Source: Patescibacteria group bacterium (GTDB lineage: Bacteria; Patescibacteriota; Microgenomatia; UBA10105; UBA927). Taken from it: 61,736 nucleotides of DNA. The notes beneath the pieces were generated by a model. The model was not told the origin of the DNA. It saw nothing but the letters and a program-made list of their open reading frames with translations, and searched no databases. Of the stretch, positions 1-7,582 are shown one piece after another (position 1 is the first letter of the stretch; every line of letters begins with the position of its first letter). The position numbers and the translations under genes are program-made. The stretch lies in assembly GCA_018821245.1 (NCBI GenBank), contig JAHJMO010000001.1:1-61736 (forward strand). Direction: 5' to 3'.

Positions 1-4
1 AAAA

Positions 5-907
5 ATGAAACGGCGTCACTTTGAAAACATTCCTGCGATACAATCTGTGGAATCGTATTTTCAGAAAACGCGCGGGTATGTTGTTGCCATGCCAAAACCA
101 GGAGAAAAAATTATCCTCTTGACCTCGGGAGGCCTGGACTCTACCATCGTCTGGTATCTCCTGATGAAGCAATTCCGGCTGGTTGTCTATCCGCTCTTCG
201 TCGGAAGCAACCCGTTTCATCCCCAACGCAAATCTCTTTATTACTTTTCTCACTTTTTTGAGAAAGAATTTGAAAAACAGTATCGACCCCCTTTCGTTAT
301 GAGTCAACATCTCGTTGCTAAAGAAATAGACACATTAAAGAAAACGAAAAACATACACTCCAAAATACTCCTTAATATGTATGCTGACAAACGCTTAGAT
401 TGGGGGCTGCTCCACATCGCAGGACTCAATGCGCTTACCCCGATCTCTGCCATCCTCTATAGCAAATACTTGCTCCTCACAAAAAATCTTACCATTCATA
501 CGATTGTCTGTGCGGTAGCCGCCGGCGATGGTACAGTCATAAAGAGCCAAACATTTTCGTTTCTGCGTACCACCATGTTTTTTCTCTCTCAATTTTTCCA
601 AGATCGCGAACTTCAGTTTTTTTCACTCCTTTTGGATAAAAACCTGGGGTACTTCATAGAAAAAGCCCAGCTCATACAAATCGGTGCCCGGCTTGGGCTG
701 CCCATCCACAAAACGTATAGTTGCTATACTGGAAAAACATTTCACTGCGGACAGTGCCTGGCGTGTCAGGCGAGAAGGTATGAATTTGGTAAAGCAAACG
801 TCACTGATCGGACGATTTATACCGACAGTCTTGTCCGAAAAATTCAATTAGTGAAAAATAAAATAAAATCTATCGTCAAACGCATTTTTGTCAAACATCA
901 CAAATAA
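5..907 (+). CDS. QueC-like PP-loop ATPase (7-cyano-7-deazaguanine synthase family)
   Basis: The 300-residue protein has the PP-loop ATP-binding motif SGGLDST at residues 41-47. Near the C terminus it has the four-cysteine zinc site of QueC (C240, C248, C251, C254, in the pattern HCGxCxxCxxRR). QueC enzymes adenylate a carboxylate and turn it into an amide and then a nitrile. No queD, queE or queF lies nearby. Instead the gene is followed by a tiny peptide gene, a PqqD-like gene and a soluble peptidase, so I infer a modifying role on a peptide, analogous to the PP-loop enzyme of lasso clusters. True preQ0 synthesis remains possible. The ATG at 5 has no visible ribosome-binding site and the gene may start before the window. 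Confidence 0.75.
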   Translation: MKRRHFENIPAIQSVESYFQKTRGYVVAMPKPGEKIILLTSGGLDSTIVWYLLMKQFRLVVYPLFVGSNPFHPQRKSLYYFSHFFEKEFEKQYRPPFVMSQHLVAKEIDTLKKTKNIHSKILLNMYADKRLDWGLLHIAGLNALTPISAILYSKYLLLTKNLTIHTIVCAVAAGDGTVIKSQTFSFLRTTMFFLSQFFQDRELQFFSLLLDKNLGYFIEKAQLIQIGARLGLPIHKTYSCYTGKTFHCGQCLACQARRYEFGKANVTDRTIYTDSLVRKIQLVKNKIKSIVKRIFVKHHK

Positions 908-910
908 GTG

Positions 911-939
911 TTGACAGACATATTCCCGCGCTGTATTGT
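911..939 (+). promoter_or_regulatory. Sigma70-type promoter for the small peptide/PqqD unit
   Basis: A perfect -35 TTGACA (911-916) is followed after exactly 17 bases by TATTGT (934-939). Transcription would start near 946, giving a leader of about 26 bases that carries the G-rich ribosome-binding site AAGGGGGGTGA ahead of the ATG at 972. It begins just after the QueC-like gene stops, so the peptide has its own promoter. Confidence 0.6.
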
Positions 940-971
940 AAGAATACAGAAGGGGGGTGAATACATTAAGC

Positions 972-1058
972 ATGAAAACACCGAAACGAATCTACAAAAA
1001 ACCAGCGGATAAAAAAATTAAACTGCGCGCCGTCTTAATCATACCTGAGGCTGTGTAG
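972..1058 (+). CDS. Candidate 28-residue RiPP precursor peptide with YxxP motif
   Basis: ATG at 972 and TAG at 1056-1058 encode 28 residues, preceded by a strong purine-rich site (AAGGGGGGTGA, 12 bases before the ATG) and a strong promoter. The N-terminal two thirds is very basic (nine Lys/Arg) and contains YKKP at residues 8-11; the end is hydrophobic (AVLIIPEAV). YxxP is the leader motif bound by PqqD-like recognition domains in lasso peptide systems, and a PqqD-like gene starts 25 bases downstream. There is no obvious core with the conserved Thr/Gly junction of lasso precursors, so the peptide class is unknown. Too short to score statistically; the call rests on context, promoter and motif. 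Confidence 0.45.
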   Translation: MKTPKRIYKKPADKKIKLRAVLIIPEAV

Positions 1059-1083
1059 TAAACAGCATTTAGCATACCGAGAA

Positions 1084-1344
1084 ATGAAACTCCGCAGAAA
1101 TCCAAGCGTCTACTCCAAAAAAGTTGACGGCAAGTGGCTGATTCTCGAACCCGATAAACAGCACATCCGGGAGTTAAACGAGACTGCCGATTTTGTTTGG
1201 GGGGCAACACAAAAACCCATCGAAGTTTCAACGATAATAAAGCGCCTTGCCAAGGCATACCTCCTTCCGCCGGAACAATGTAAAAAGGACGTCGAAGAAT
1301 TTGTACGCCGATATTTGAGGGAAAAATTGCTTCTTCCTGCCTAG
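1084..1344 (+). CDS. PqqD-family peptide-recognition protein
   Basis: The 86-residue protein matches the PqqD fold: a strand region with the pattern W..LEPD (residues about 19-25), the conserved LNETADFVW segment (about 32-40), and a C-terminal helical half ending in L..KLLLPA. PqqD-like domains (RRE) bind leader peptides and present them to modifying enzymes. It follows the candidate peptide by 25 bases, likely in the same transcript. Its last 117 bases overlap, antisense, the end of the peptidase gene on the other strand. PqqD-like genes also occur in exopolysaccharide loci, and such a locus starts just downstream. Confidence 0.8.
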   Translation: MKLRRNPSVYSKKVDGKWLILEPDKQHIRELNETADFVWGATQKPIEVSTIIKRLAKAYLLPPEQCKKDVEEFVRRYLREKLLLPA

Positions 1345-1695
1345 CGGTATCCACCGGCCACCCCTCTTTACCTCTGTTGCAATACCGATAAAATCCTCTT
1401 CTTCGACAATCCATGGATCCGGACGGACAACCGCGTCTCCTTTGGTTTGAAAAGTTATCTGTTTGCCGAAGTGATTGATCTTTATAATACGGTGGATAAC
1501 AAGCGTACGATGAACAGGAGAAAAATACACTGCCATTTGTCGGCGCGAAACGCACGAAAGGAGCACCCGTTGTACGCGCACCTGCTCGCCCGACCGAATA
1601 GTTGGGCGCATGCTTGCTCCTCGCGCAGTTACAATAACCCCTGCTCCCGGAGGAAGTTGTCTGATAAAATAGAACCATCTGTCTTTTGTCGGCAT
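1228..1695 (-). CDS. S24/S26-family serine peptidase (signal-peptidase-like, no membrane anchor)
   Basis: The 155-residue protein carries the signal peptidase boxes: ARGASMRPTI with the likely nucleophile Ser28, VIHRII with His68 (the Ser-His arrangement of SipW/archaeal-type enzymes) and TKGDAVV with Asp87. Ordinary type I signal peptidases have one or two transmembrane helices; none is visible here, so it is probably cytoplasmic. Soluble S24/S26 peptidases are known companions of PqqD-like proteins in peptide and polysaccharide clusters, and I infer leader removal. It is divergent from the flippase gene (37 bases apart) and convergent with the PqqD gene. The start is the ATG at 1695, with only a weak upstream GGCGGTG. 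Confidence 0.75.
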   Translation of the reverse strand: MPTKDRWFYFIRQLPPGAGVIVTARGASMRPTIRSGEQVRVQRVLLSCVSRRQMAVYFSPVHRTLVIHRIIKINHFGKQITFQTKGDAVVRPDPWIVEEEDFIGIATEVKRGGRWIPLGRKKQFFPQISAYKFFDVLFTLFRRKEVCLGKALYYR

Positions 1696-1732
1696 AGAAC
1701 ACCGCCGCCATGTATTATACGACGAATGGTCT

Positions 1733-3043
1733 ATGACATATATTACCCAACGCGCACATAACCCACGTTTACCAACGGTGTTAGGAGCTTATTGGAAAGG
1801 GGGTTTTATCGTCCTTCTTGCCGTTGTATTCGGTAAATCCGTGAGCCTCTTATGGAAGCTGTTGTTGGCACGAATTGGACCGCAAAGCTTGGGAACGGTT
1901 GAAATAGCACTCACTGTTTTTACCACGTTATCCTCTTTTTCACTTTTAGGCCTTCATACCGCGCTTATGCGGTTTGTTACCATACACACCGCAAAGAAAG
2001 CACACGGGCAAGCACAAGTCCTTTTGTGGGTTTCTCTTAAAATAGCCACGGCAATAGGGCTTCTTTTGGTAATGTTATTTCTGAAATATCCGCACATACT
2101 GCCGTCTCTCATCGATTCATCAGCCCCGCTTCTGGAAAGCCTGCTGCCGTATCTTTGGATCATTCCTCTTTTTGCAGCAAGCGAGCTTTTGTGGAGCTTT
2201 CTTGCGGCAACGAAACAGATGGCCTCATATGCTATCGCAAAATATGTTTTTCAGCCGGCATTCAGGCTCTTTTTCATTACTGCGGCAATGATAGTGGGTG
2301 TCGGAACCTCCGGCATATTGGTCCCGCACCTTGTTTATTCCGGCGTGGCATCATGTGTTCTATCCATTGCTCTTGTGATCAGGAGGGTAAACACAAGACC
2401 TTCCTCAACGTGCACGCCCACCATAAAACCATTTCTTCTTTTTGCGCTGCCTATGGGCGGATCCTTTATTGCGTTTGTTCTTTACGGCGCGCTTGATGTA
2501 TTTCTTGTGGGGCGCTATTTAGGAATAGCGCAGGTAGGACTTCTTTCTGCTGTTTTTATTATATCGGGCATTCCCGACGCCATCTACGCTCCGCTTCTTA
2601 ATATTTTTCAAACGTATCTGGGAAACACATACACCAACATAAGACAGGGCTTCTCTTTCACGGTTTCCAATTGCATGCTTTTTTTGGTGGTAGGCGCTAT
2701 CACCGGAGCCTTTGTTTACCTCCTTCGTCAGGGAATTGTAACGTACTTTATGGGCCCGCCGTACCAAACTATAGTACCGCTTGTTGGCGCCTTTCTTCTT
2801 ATAAAGATTCTCCAGGATGCCATCGTTCTCCCGCTTCGGCACTTTCTCGATTTTTACGGCTATGTGCATCACACTTTTGTTCTTATGCTTATTTCAACAT
2901 TGGTCAAACTCATTGTTGGCATTCGTACAGTGCCTGCCGTGGGTTTAACCGGGGTTATACTCATGCAAACTGCCGGGATTATTGTTCACCTTGCGGGGTG
3001 TCTGCTGGTGACATGGATCGTCGTTCGCAGCCGCAAAAACTGA
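1733..3043 (+). CDS. Polysaccharide flippase (Wzx/MurJ-like, MATE superfamily)
   Basis: The 436-residue protein is hydrophobic throughout, with about 12 predicted membrane helices. It has the N-terminal GKSVSLLWKLLLARIGPQSLG arrangement typical of oligosaccharide flippases (an Arg/Gly loop after the first helix). It would move lipid-linked glycan units across the cytoplasmic membrane. It sits at the edge of a glycosyltransferase cluster on the opposite strand; its 3' end overlaps the next gene's 3' end by about 99 bases. No good ribosome-binding site is visible, so the exact start is uncertain. Confidence 0.8.
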   Translation: MTYITQRAHNPRLPTVLGAYWKGGFIVLLAVVFGKSVSLLWKLLLARIGPQSLGTVEIALTVFTTLSSFSLLGLHTALMRFVTIHTAKKAHGQAQVLLWVSLKIATAIGLLLVMLFLKYPHILPSLIDSSAPLLESLLPYLWIIPLFAASELLWSFLAATKQMASYAIAKYVFQPAFRLFFITAAMIVGVGTSGILVPHLVYSGVASCVLSIALVIRRVNTRPSSTCTPTIKPFLLFALPMGGSFIAFVLYGALDVFLVGRYLGIAQVGLLSAVFIISGIPDAIYAPLLNIFQTYLGNTYTNIRQGFSFTVSNCMLFLVVGAITGAFVYLLRQGIVTYFMGPPYQTIVPLVGAFLLIKILQDAIVLPLRHFLDFYGYVHHTFVLMLISTLVKLIVGIRTVPAVGLTGVILMQTAGIIVHLAGCLLVTWIVVRSRKN

Positions 3044-4171
3044 AGCGTCCATGTGATTTTCTATTGCTTCAATCTTGTGCTTCCAGCTGTTGACGTTCGC
3101 AATCTTGCGTTGTTGGCGCTGTTTTAGATAGGACCATCCTTGAGATTGTAGTAGACGGATATGCTTTGCAAAATCTGGTGCTGTTTTTCCCAAAAGCACA
3201 TATGGCGAAAGCCTCTGAAGCTCTCTTATGGGAGTTGCAACAACCGGCACGCCGCACCAAAAAAACTCCATAATCTTCATGGGATAGCAATACTGATTAA
3301 ATACACGGGAAAGGTCGTAGGGAATTATGGCCGCATGAAACGAGCGTACAACTCCCTGCATCTTTGTTTTGGGAAGCTCGCCGACGTATCGAACGTTTGA
3401 ATAAGAAAAAAGCTTAGTAAGACTATCGTAAATTGGGCCCTCGTTCGGCACAAGCCCAACTTGCACCGGACCCGCAAACACAAATTGTACACCTGGTAAT
3501 AACGCGACAAGCCTAAAAAGGAGAGGGAAATCAAGTCTGTAGTTTATCCCCCCTATATATCCCACGGTAAATAATTCTGATTGTTTGACGCGCTTTGAGG
3601 GTGTACCGAATTCCTCACTGGCAAAACCAAGGGGTACAACGTGGATATTTTTCCTTGTTTTTCTGTGAATTTCCGCAAGCGTCTGCGAATTGCACACAAT
3701 AATGCTTGCCTTTTTGAGAAGAAATTTTTCCGGCCGGCTCCATGAAAACCCAAGGTCTTTGTAATAATCAATGCAGTCATACAAAGAGACATATCCCAAA
3801 AACACCAAATACAATGGAACCATATGAAACGGTTCGAAAAACCAAAATATCTTCCTTTTACCCCGATGAATAACGCCGATAATAAAACGCAAAACCAGTG
3901 CGTTTAGGAAATGGTTTGCGGTTTTAATCGGCATAAACCGCTGGCCGGGAATAAGAAAAAAAGGGTGAATGAGAACGCTTTGGAAGCGTCTCTCAATCAG
4001 TCGAACTCTTCCCTTGTTTTTTATTGCGCCTCTCCAAGAAACCGGCTCGCCCAAGGCAAGTCCGTACACCACGTTGGATTTTCCCAACAGTCGTAAGGTT
4101 TGTGTTGTATAATCACACCCGTCAGACAACTTTGCGTTAAATGCTATTACAATAACGCGCCCGGATATCAT
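2945..4171 (-). CDS. Glycosyltransferase, GT-B fold (TuaH-like)
   Basis: The 408-residue protein has a C-terminal GT-B nucleotide-sugar half: VGYIGGINYR, a FAGPV strand, then IPYDLSRVFNQYCYPMKIMEF and GVPVVATP, the usual donor-site Glu/Pro region. Its N-terminal half contains YDCIDYYKD, resembling the YDCxD motif of teichuronic-acid TuaH-type transferases. It would transfer a sugar during surface glycan assembly. It is the last gene of a long minus-strand glycan operon, 38 bases after the membrane transferase gene. Specificity cannot be read from the sequence. Confidence 0.75.
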   Translation of the reverse strand: MISGRVIVIAFNAKLSDGCDYTTQTLRLLGKSNVVYGLALGEPVSWRGAIKNKGRVRLIERRFQSVLIHPFFLIPGQRFMPIKTANHFLNALVLRFIIGVIHRGKRKIFWFFEPFHMVPLYLVFLGYVSLYDCIDYYKDLGFSWSRPEKFLLKKASIIVCNSQTLAEIHRKTRKNIHVVPLGFASEEFGTPSKRVKQSELFTVGYIGGINYRLDFPLLFRLVALLPGVQFVFAGPVQVGLVPNEGPIYDSLTKLFSYSNVRYVGELPKTKMQGVVRSFHAAIIPYDLSRVFNQYCYPMKIMEFFWCGVPVVATPIRELQRLSPYVLLGKTAPDFAKHIRLLQSQGWSYLKQRQQRKIANVNSWKHKIEAIENHMDASVFAAANDDPCHQQTPRKVNNNPGSLHEYNPG

Positions 4172-4209
4172 ATTGTTAAATCCTCAGAAATATAGCGGAA
4201 TATATAAAT

Positions 4210-6150
4210 CTATCCTGCCTGATCATCATACAAGACTGACTCGACAGCAAAATGAGACGATGTTTTCAGGTTAAATATAAGATCTTGAAATTCGCTATAG
4301 ACCACAAGATTTTCTATATTGTTTTTTCCCATTCTGCTTATAATCCCGTTAAGGTTGTCTCCATCGGGAATTACTGATGCGATATAGACCGCATTCCTTA
4401 CTTTTCCGTCAAACAAAAAAAGCGGGTAGTCTTGGGCGTCCTGCGGTCCAACAAGAAGAAAAGATGTTGGGGTTTCTAGATTGCTTAGAAATGCAAAGTA
4501 GGGAGAAAGGCGATCGTGCATTGTTTGATTTACAAGTTCTTGTGGCCTGGAGTTGTTCCTGTCATGTTGTTGTCCGTAAAATAGTACATATGCGGCTACA
4601 ACAAATAACACCCACATAATTCCTATACCGGCCAATGTTCTGCCAAGCGTTTTTTTCCATGCATCTATGAAAATCGGAAAAAATGCGCAAAATAATCCAT
4701 ATACAGAGAGAAGGTGTCTATATGGAATGCTTGAGTGTTCAGCCCACCTGATTTCAAAGATTATAATCATAAAGGAAGCCATAAACAGTAAAAATATTTT
4801 TCGAAAACGTGAGATGCTGGGCTTTGTGTTTTTCTTAAATAACATACCAATCGCAATTATTATGGAGCCCAACCACAAAACTCCTCCTAACCCGAACCTA
4901 TTATTGGGCCATTGAAGACGGTAATTATACTGGCCCACCCAATTGCCTCTCCGCTCCTCCACGGAGAGGGGATAGGTCACGCCAATATTTATTGCGATAT
5001 CACCAATCGCTGTTTCTATTGAATTTGCCACTTGCTTAGAAAATACGGGTGGGTCAATAAATATGAACGGCATTCTTTTGATATAAGTTGCGATCTGCTG
5101 TAATGATTTATCTGGCTGGTGTACTATCCGAAAATCTGGTGGACCAAAAGGGTGCTTGTAAAGCACAATGTTCTGAATCATAAAATGAACGTATCCTGTT
5201 AAAACAAGGCCTACCGTCAAGCCGAAAATAAAACCAAGGATGTTCCTCTTTTTTCTCGGCAATATCGATATATACAATACGCCTGGGATAATGAACGCAA
5301 ACCCTGTAGGTTTTATAAATATTGCAACAGCCAAACACAAACCCATAAAGACCACATAAAGGTGGTTTTGACTGTCATGTTGTGTTAGCCTAATCATAAA
5401 ATATGCATAGGAGATGATGGCGAGAGTTAACCATGATTCTTGCACTAGCGTCTGTGAAAAATATAAATGTATTATCGGAGTTACAGCAAAAAGCAGTGCA
5501 GTAAAAATACGGGTTGAAAACGAAGCATGAAACTTTCTAGTAAAAAACAGTAATGACAACAAAATCAGTGGGTATCCCGTCCAGTAGAATATGCTCGTGA
5601 TCTTTTCCTCAATAGAAAAAATTTGGGGCCATAAGAATAATTCTCCTGTTCCCATAGCTAATAAATTTTGTCTGGGGTTGTGTGTCTGGTATCGAAACAC
5701 ACTTTTGTTTTGCAGCCAGTACAAAGGGGCCGATCCCCTATACATCTTGTCATCAAAATCGTTGATAGGGGTATGTAATCTAACAATAAAAGACAACACA
5801 ATCATTACGACCAACGAAAACAGTAATACAACGTCGAGGCTGTCCCTGCTTTTTATTGTTTGAAGGCTTTTTTGTAACTTATTCTTTAACAAGGCGGCTG
5901 AGGTCAGGCTCTTCCCGCCAAAAAAGAAAATTGAGATTATAAACAGTATCCACTGAAAAACCAATAAATTAACGTTCTGTAGTGCAGAAAAACATGACAG
6001 CACCGAAAAAACAAGACCCATATATAAAAACATCATGGGAATAAAAACAAAAAGGGCGTCGGTTGCTGACGGCACAAGCGCGAAAAGCGGCATTCCAATC
6101 GTAATAATAGACAATATTATGCTAGAGGAGAAAGCTATGATATTTACCAT
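4210..6150 (-). CDS. GT-C membrane glycosyltransferase (family 39/ArnT-like)
   Basis: The 646-residue protein has many membrane helices and, after the first helices, an extracytoplasmic loop with the acidic pair in NDFDDKMYRGS (about residues 130-140). That acidic motif is the hallmark of PMT/ArnT-type GT-C enzymes, which use polyprenyl-phosphate sugars. A soluble C-terminal domain of about 130 residues follows the last helix. It would glycosylate lipid, glycan or protein on the outer face of the membrane. The gene lies 5 bases after the GT2 gene, so it is in the same operon. Acceptor unknown. Confidence 0.7.
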   Translation of the reverse strand: MVNIIAFSSSIILSIITIGMPLFALVPSATDALFVFIPMMFLYMGLVFSVLSCFSALQNVNLLVFQWILFIISIFFFGGKSLTSAALLKNKLQKSLQTIKSRDSLDVVLLFSLVVMIVLSFIVRLHTPINDFDDKMYRGSAPLYWLQNKSVFRYQTHNPRQNLLAMGTGELFLWPQIFSIEEKITSIFYWTGYPLILLSLLFFTRKFHASFSTRIFTALLFAVTPIIHLYFSQTLVQESWLTLAIISYAYFMIRLTQHDSQNHLYVVFMGLCLAVAIFIKPTGFAFIIPGVLYISILPRKKRNILGFIFGLTVGLVLTGYVHFMIQNIVLYKHPFGPPDFRIVHQPDKSLQQIATYIKRMPFIFIDPPVFSKQVANSIETAIGDIAINIGVTYPLSVEERRGNWVGQYNYRLQWPNNRFGLGGVLWLGSIIIAIGMLFKKNTKPSISRFRKIFLLFMASFMIIIFEIRWAEHSSIPYRHLLSVYGLFCAFFPIFIDAWKKTLGRTLAGIGIMWVLFVVAAYVLFYGQQHDRNNSRPQELVNQTMHDRLSPYFAFLSNLETPTSFLLVGPQDAQDYPLFLFDGKVRNAVYIASVIPDGDNLNGIISRMGKNNIENLVVYSEFQDLIFNLKTSSHFAVESVLYDDQAG

Positions 6151-6155
6151 ATTTT

Positions 6156-7079
6156 TTATTTATCGCTGTAATGTTTTCTTTGATACAAAATAATTCGCAT
6201 ATTCCGCACAACAAACCACAACGCTTTGGGGTAAACCAGCAAGTGTCTTTTATATAAAGTCATTCCAAATATATAAAGTTGTCCCAACAGAAGAGGCGGA
6301 ATATTGATGATTATCTTTATTAAAGGCCAATGTAGAAGAACAACAAGCAGCCAATTGCGATAGCTGTGATACAACTGAAAATAGCTTCCGCGCCCAGCTG
6401 TTTGCGAACCCAGGTGCGTAACCAGAGGCTCGTTGGAAATATATATTTTGCCGCCGTCTTTATGAATACGCAACGATAGCTCAAGATCCTCGGAGTACGC
6501 AAAAAACAACGGATTAAATACATACCCATGCTTTTTCAGTTCTTTTTTTACGCGGTTTTTATATAATAAAACGCAAGTTCCTGAAAATATTGAAGCGTCT
6601 TTCGGGATGGCGTCCCTGCGTCTGGGTAATGCAACGCCTGTTTTATTATAATTAAGCCCAACGCTTTCAATCTCGCCTCCGGGTGCAATAATTTTACAGG
6701 ATACGACATCGTACCTGTCCGACCCAAGCTTCGACAAAAGAGAGACGAAAAAGCCCTTGTGTACACACGCATCATCGTTAAGAACGAAATACCAATCTGG
6801 ATCTCTGCGTGCTCTTTCGTAGACTATCCCGTCGTTGACTGCGGGCGCAAACCCTTTGTTCACATGAGAAACAAGCGCTTCTGCGGCAATGTGTGTTTTT
6901 CTGTGGATATCGTTGGCTATGGTTTCTGCAGATACACGAATTGGGACATCATTTGCGATAACCGTCACCCAATAAGATATGTCAGCTGTTGCTGCTTGTT
7001 TGATTGAGCAAATGGCACGAAACAGCGCCTTCGGGTGTTTCATGTAGACAGTGGGAATAATGACCGATATGGTGATCAT
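6156..7079 (-). CDS. Glycosyltransferase family 2
   Basis: A GT-A fold transferase of 307 residues if started at the ATG at 7079 (MITISVIIPT). An upstream TTG at 7103 would add eight residues but is unlikely. Visible elements are SVIIPT at the N terminus, NKGFAPAVNDG, then FVLNDDACV with the Asp pair that binds the metal and nucleotide sugar, and a late YSEDLELSLRIHKDGG acceptor/metal motif. A C-terminal amphipathic tail (GQLYIFGMTLYKRH) may touch the membrane. Rhamnosyl-type GT2 enzymes look like this, but the donor is not certain. Confidence 0.85.
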   Translation of the reverse strand: MITISVIIPTVYMKHPKALFRAICSIKQAATADISYWVTVIANDVPIRVSAETIANDIHRKTHIAAEALVSHVNKGFAPAVNDGIVYERARRDPDWYFVLNDDACVHKGFFVSLLSKLGSDRYDVVSCKIIAPGGEIESVGLNYNKTGVALPRRRDAIPKDASIFSGTCVLLYKNRVKKELKKHGYVFNPLFFAYSEDLELSLRIHKDGGKIYISNEPLVTHLGSQTAGRGSYFQLYHSYRNWLLVVLLHWPLIKIIINIPPLLLGQLYIFGMTLYKRHLLVYPKALWFVVRNMRIILYQRKHYSDK

Positions 7080-7375
7080 AATGCGGTGCTCATTATAACC
7101 CAAAAATCATTTTTGATTGTGTTTATTTTTCAGAATGGTAAAGGCATTTTGTTGTAGACATTATTTTTTACAACAAATGTGTCCCGCGCCTGATCTTGAT
7201 ACAACGAGCGTTCGTCATGAACCACTTCACGCGCAGTATGATCCCCAGGATAATTATGAGCAAGAACCACCAAAACTGTTGTTTAAACATATAAATCGAA
7301 CATGTCGTTAAAACGAGGCATTATTCGCCCCACAGCCTGCTGGCTCCCACGGCAGTAATCAACAAGAGCATCTCT
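7080..7375. other. Intergenic gap with two AT-rich palindromes
   Basis: No gene is supported here. Two inverted repeats are visible: CAAAAAT-C-ATTTTTG at 7101-7115, and 9-bp arms TTTGTTGTA (7148-7156) and TACAACAAA (7169-7177) around a 12-base AT-rich loop. On the minus strand a perfect -10 TATAAT lies at 7097-7092, only about 6 bases upstream of the transcript start expected for the GT2 gene, with no good -35. The hairpins lack a T-run, so I do not call a terminator. Confidence 0.4.
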
Positions 7376-7582
7376 TTAATCATAAATGCCGGTCGATTTC
7401 TGCATATTTTTCTTAAATGTTTTGCCGCTTGTCAAAACCGGCCCAGTATTTATGCATTTTAAAGGGATTACAGAAGCCGCAAAACGAATACTGCTTCCCG
7501 CTTGAACCACCGATTTGACTGCTCTCGCAAGGCAACCGTCATCCGGATCGCGCATTGCCGGAATAATGGCGATAATTTTCAT
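7376..7582 (-). pseudogene. Possible remnant of a GT2 glycosyltransferase N terminus
   Basis: From the ATG at 7582 the translation begins MKIIAIIPAMRDPDDG, then LARAVKSVV, which resembles the first strand and helix of GT2 enzymes (compare the neighbouring SVIIPT and LFRAICSI). After about 35 residues the resemblance ends, and the frame closes at 7376 without a DxD motif. I read it as a decayed fragment left between the alpha-galactosidase and GT2 genes. It could also be a chance ORF. Confidence 0.35.

Noticed and set aside
5-907. QueC as evidence of queuosine synthesis here
   Set aside because: No queD, queE, queF or tgt nearby, and the local neighbours point to peptide modification; left open but not claimed.
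992-1711. 239-codon minus-strand open frame over the PqqD/peptidase region
   Set aside because: It is a shadow of the peptidase frame; its translation is Cys/Arg-rich with no fold, while the other frame has clear S26 motifs.
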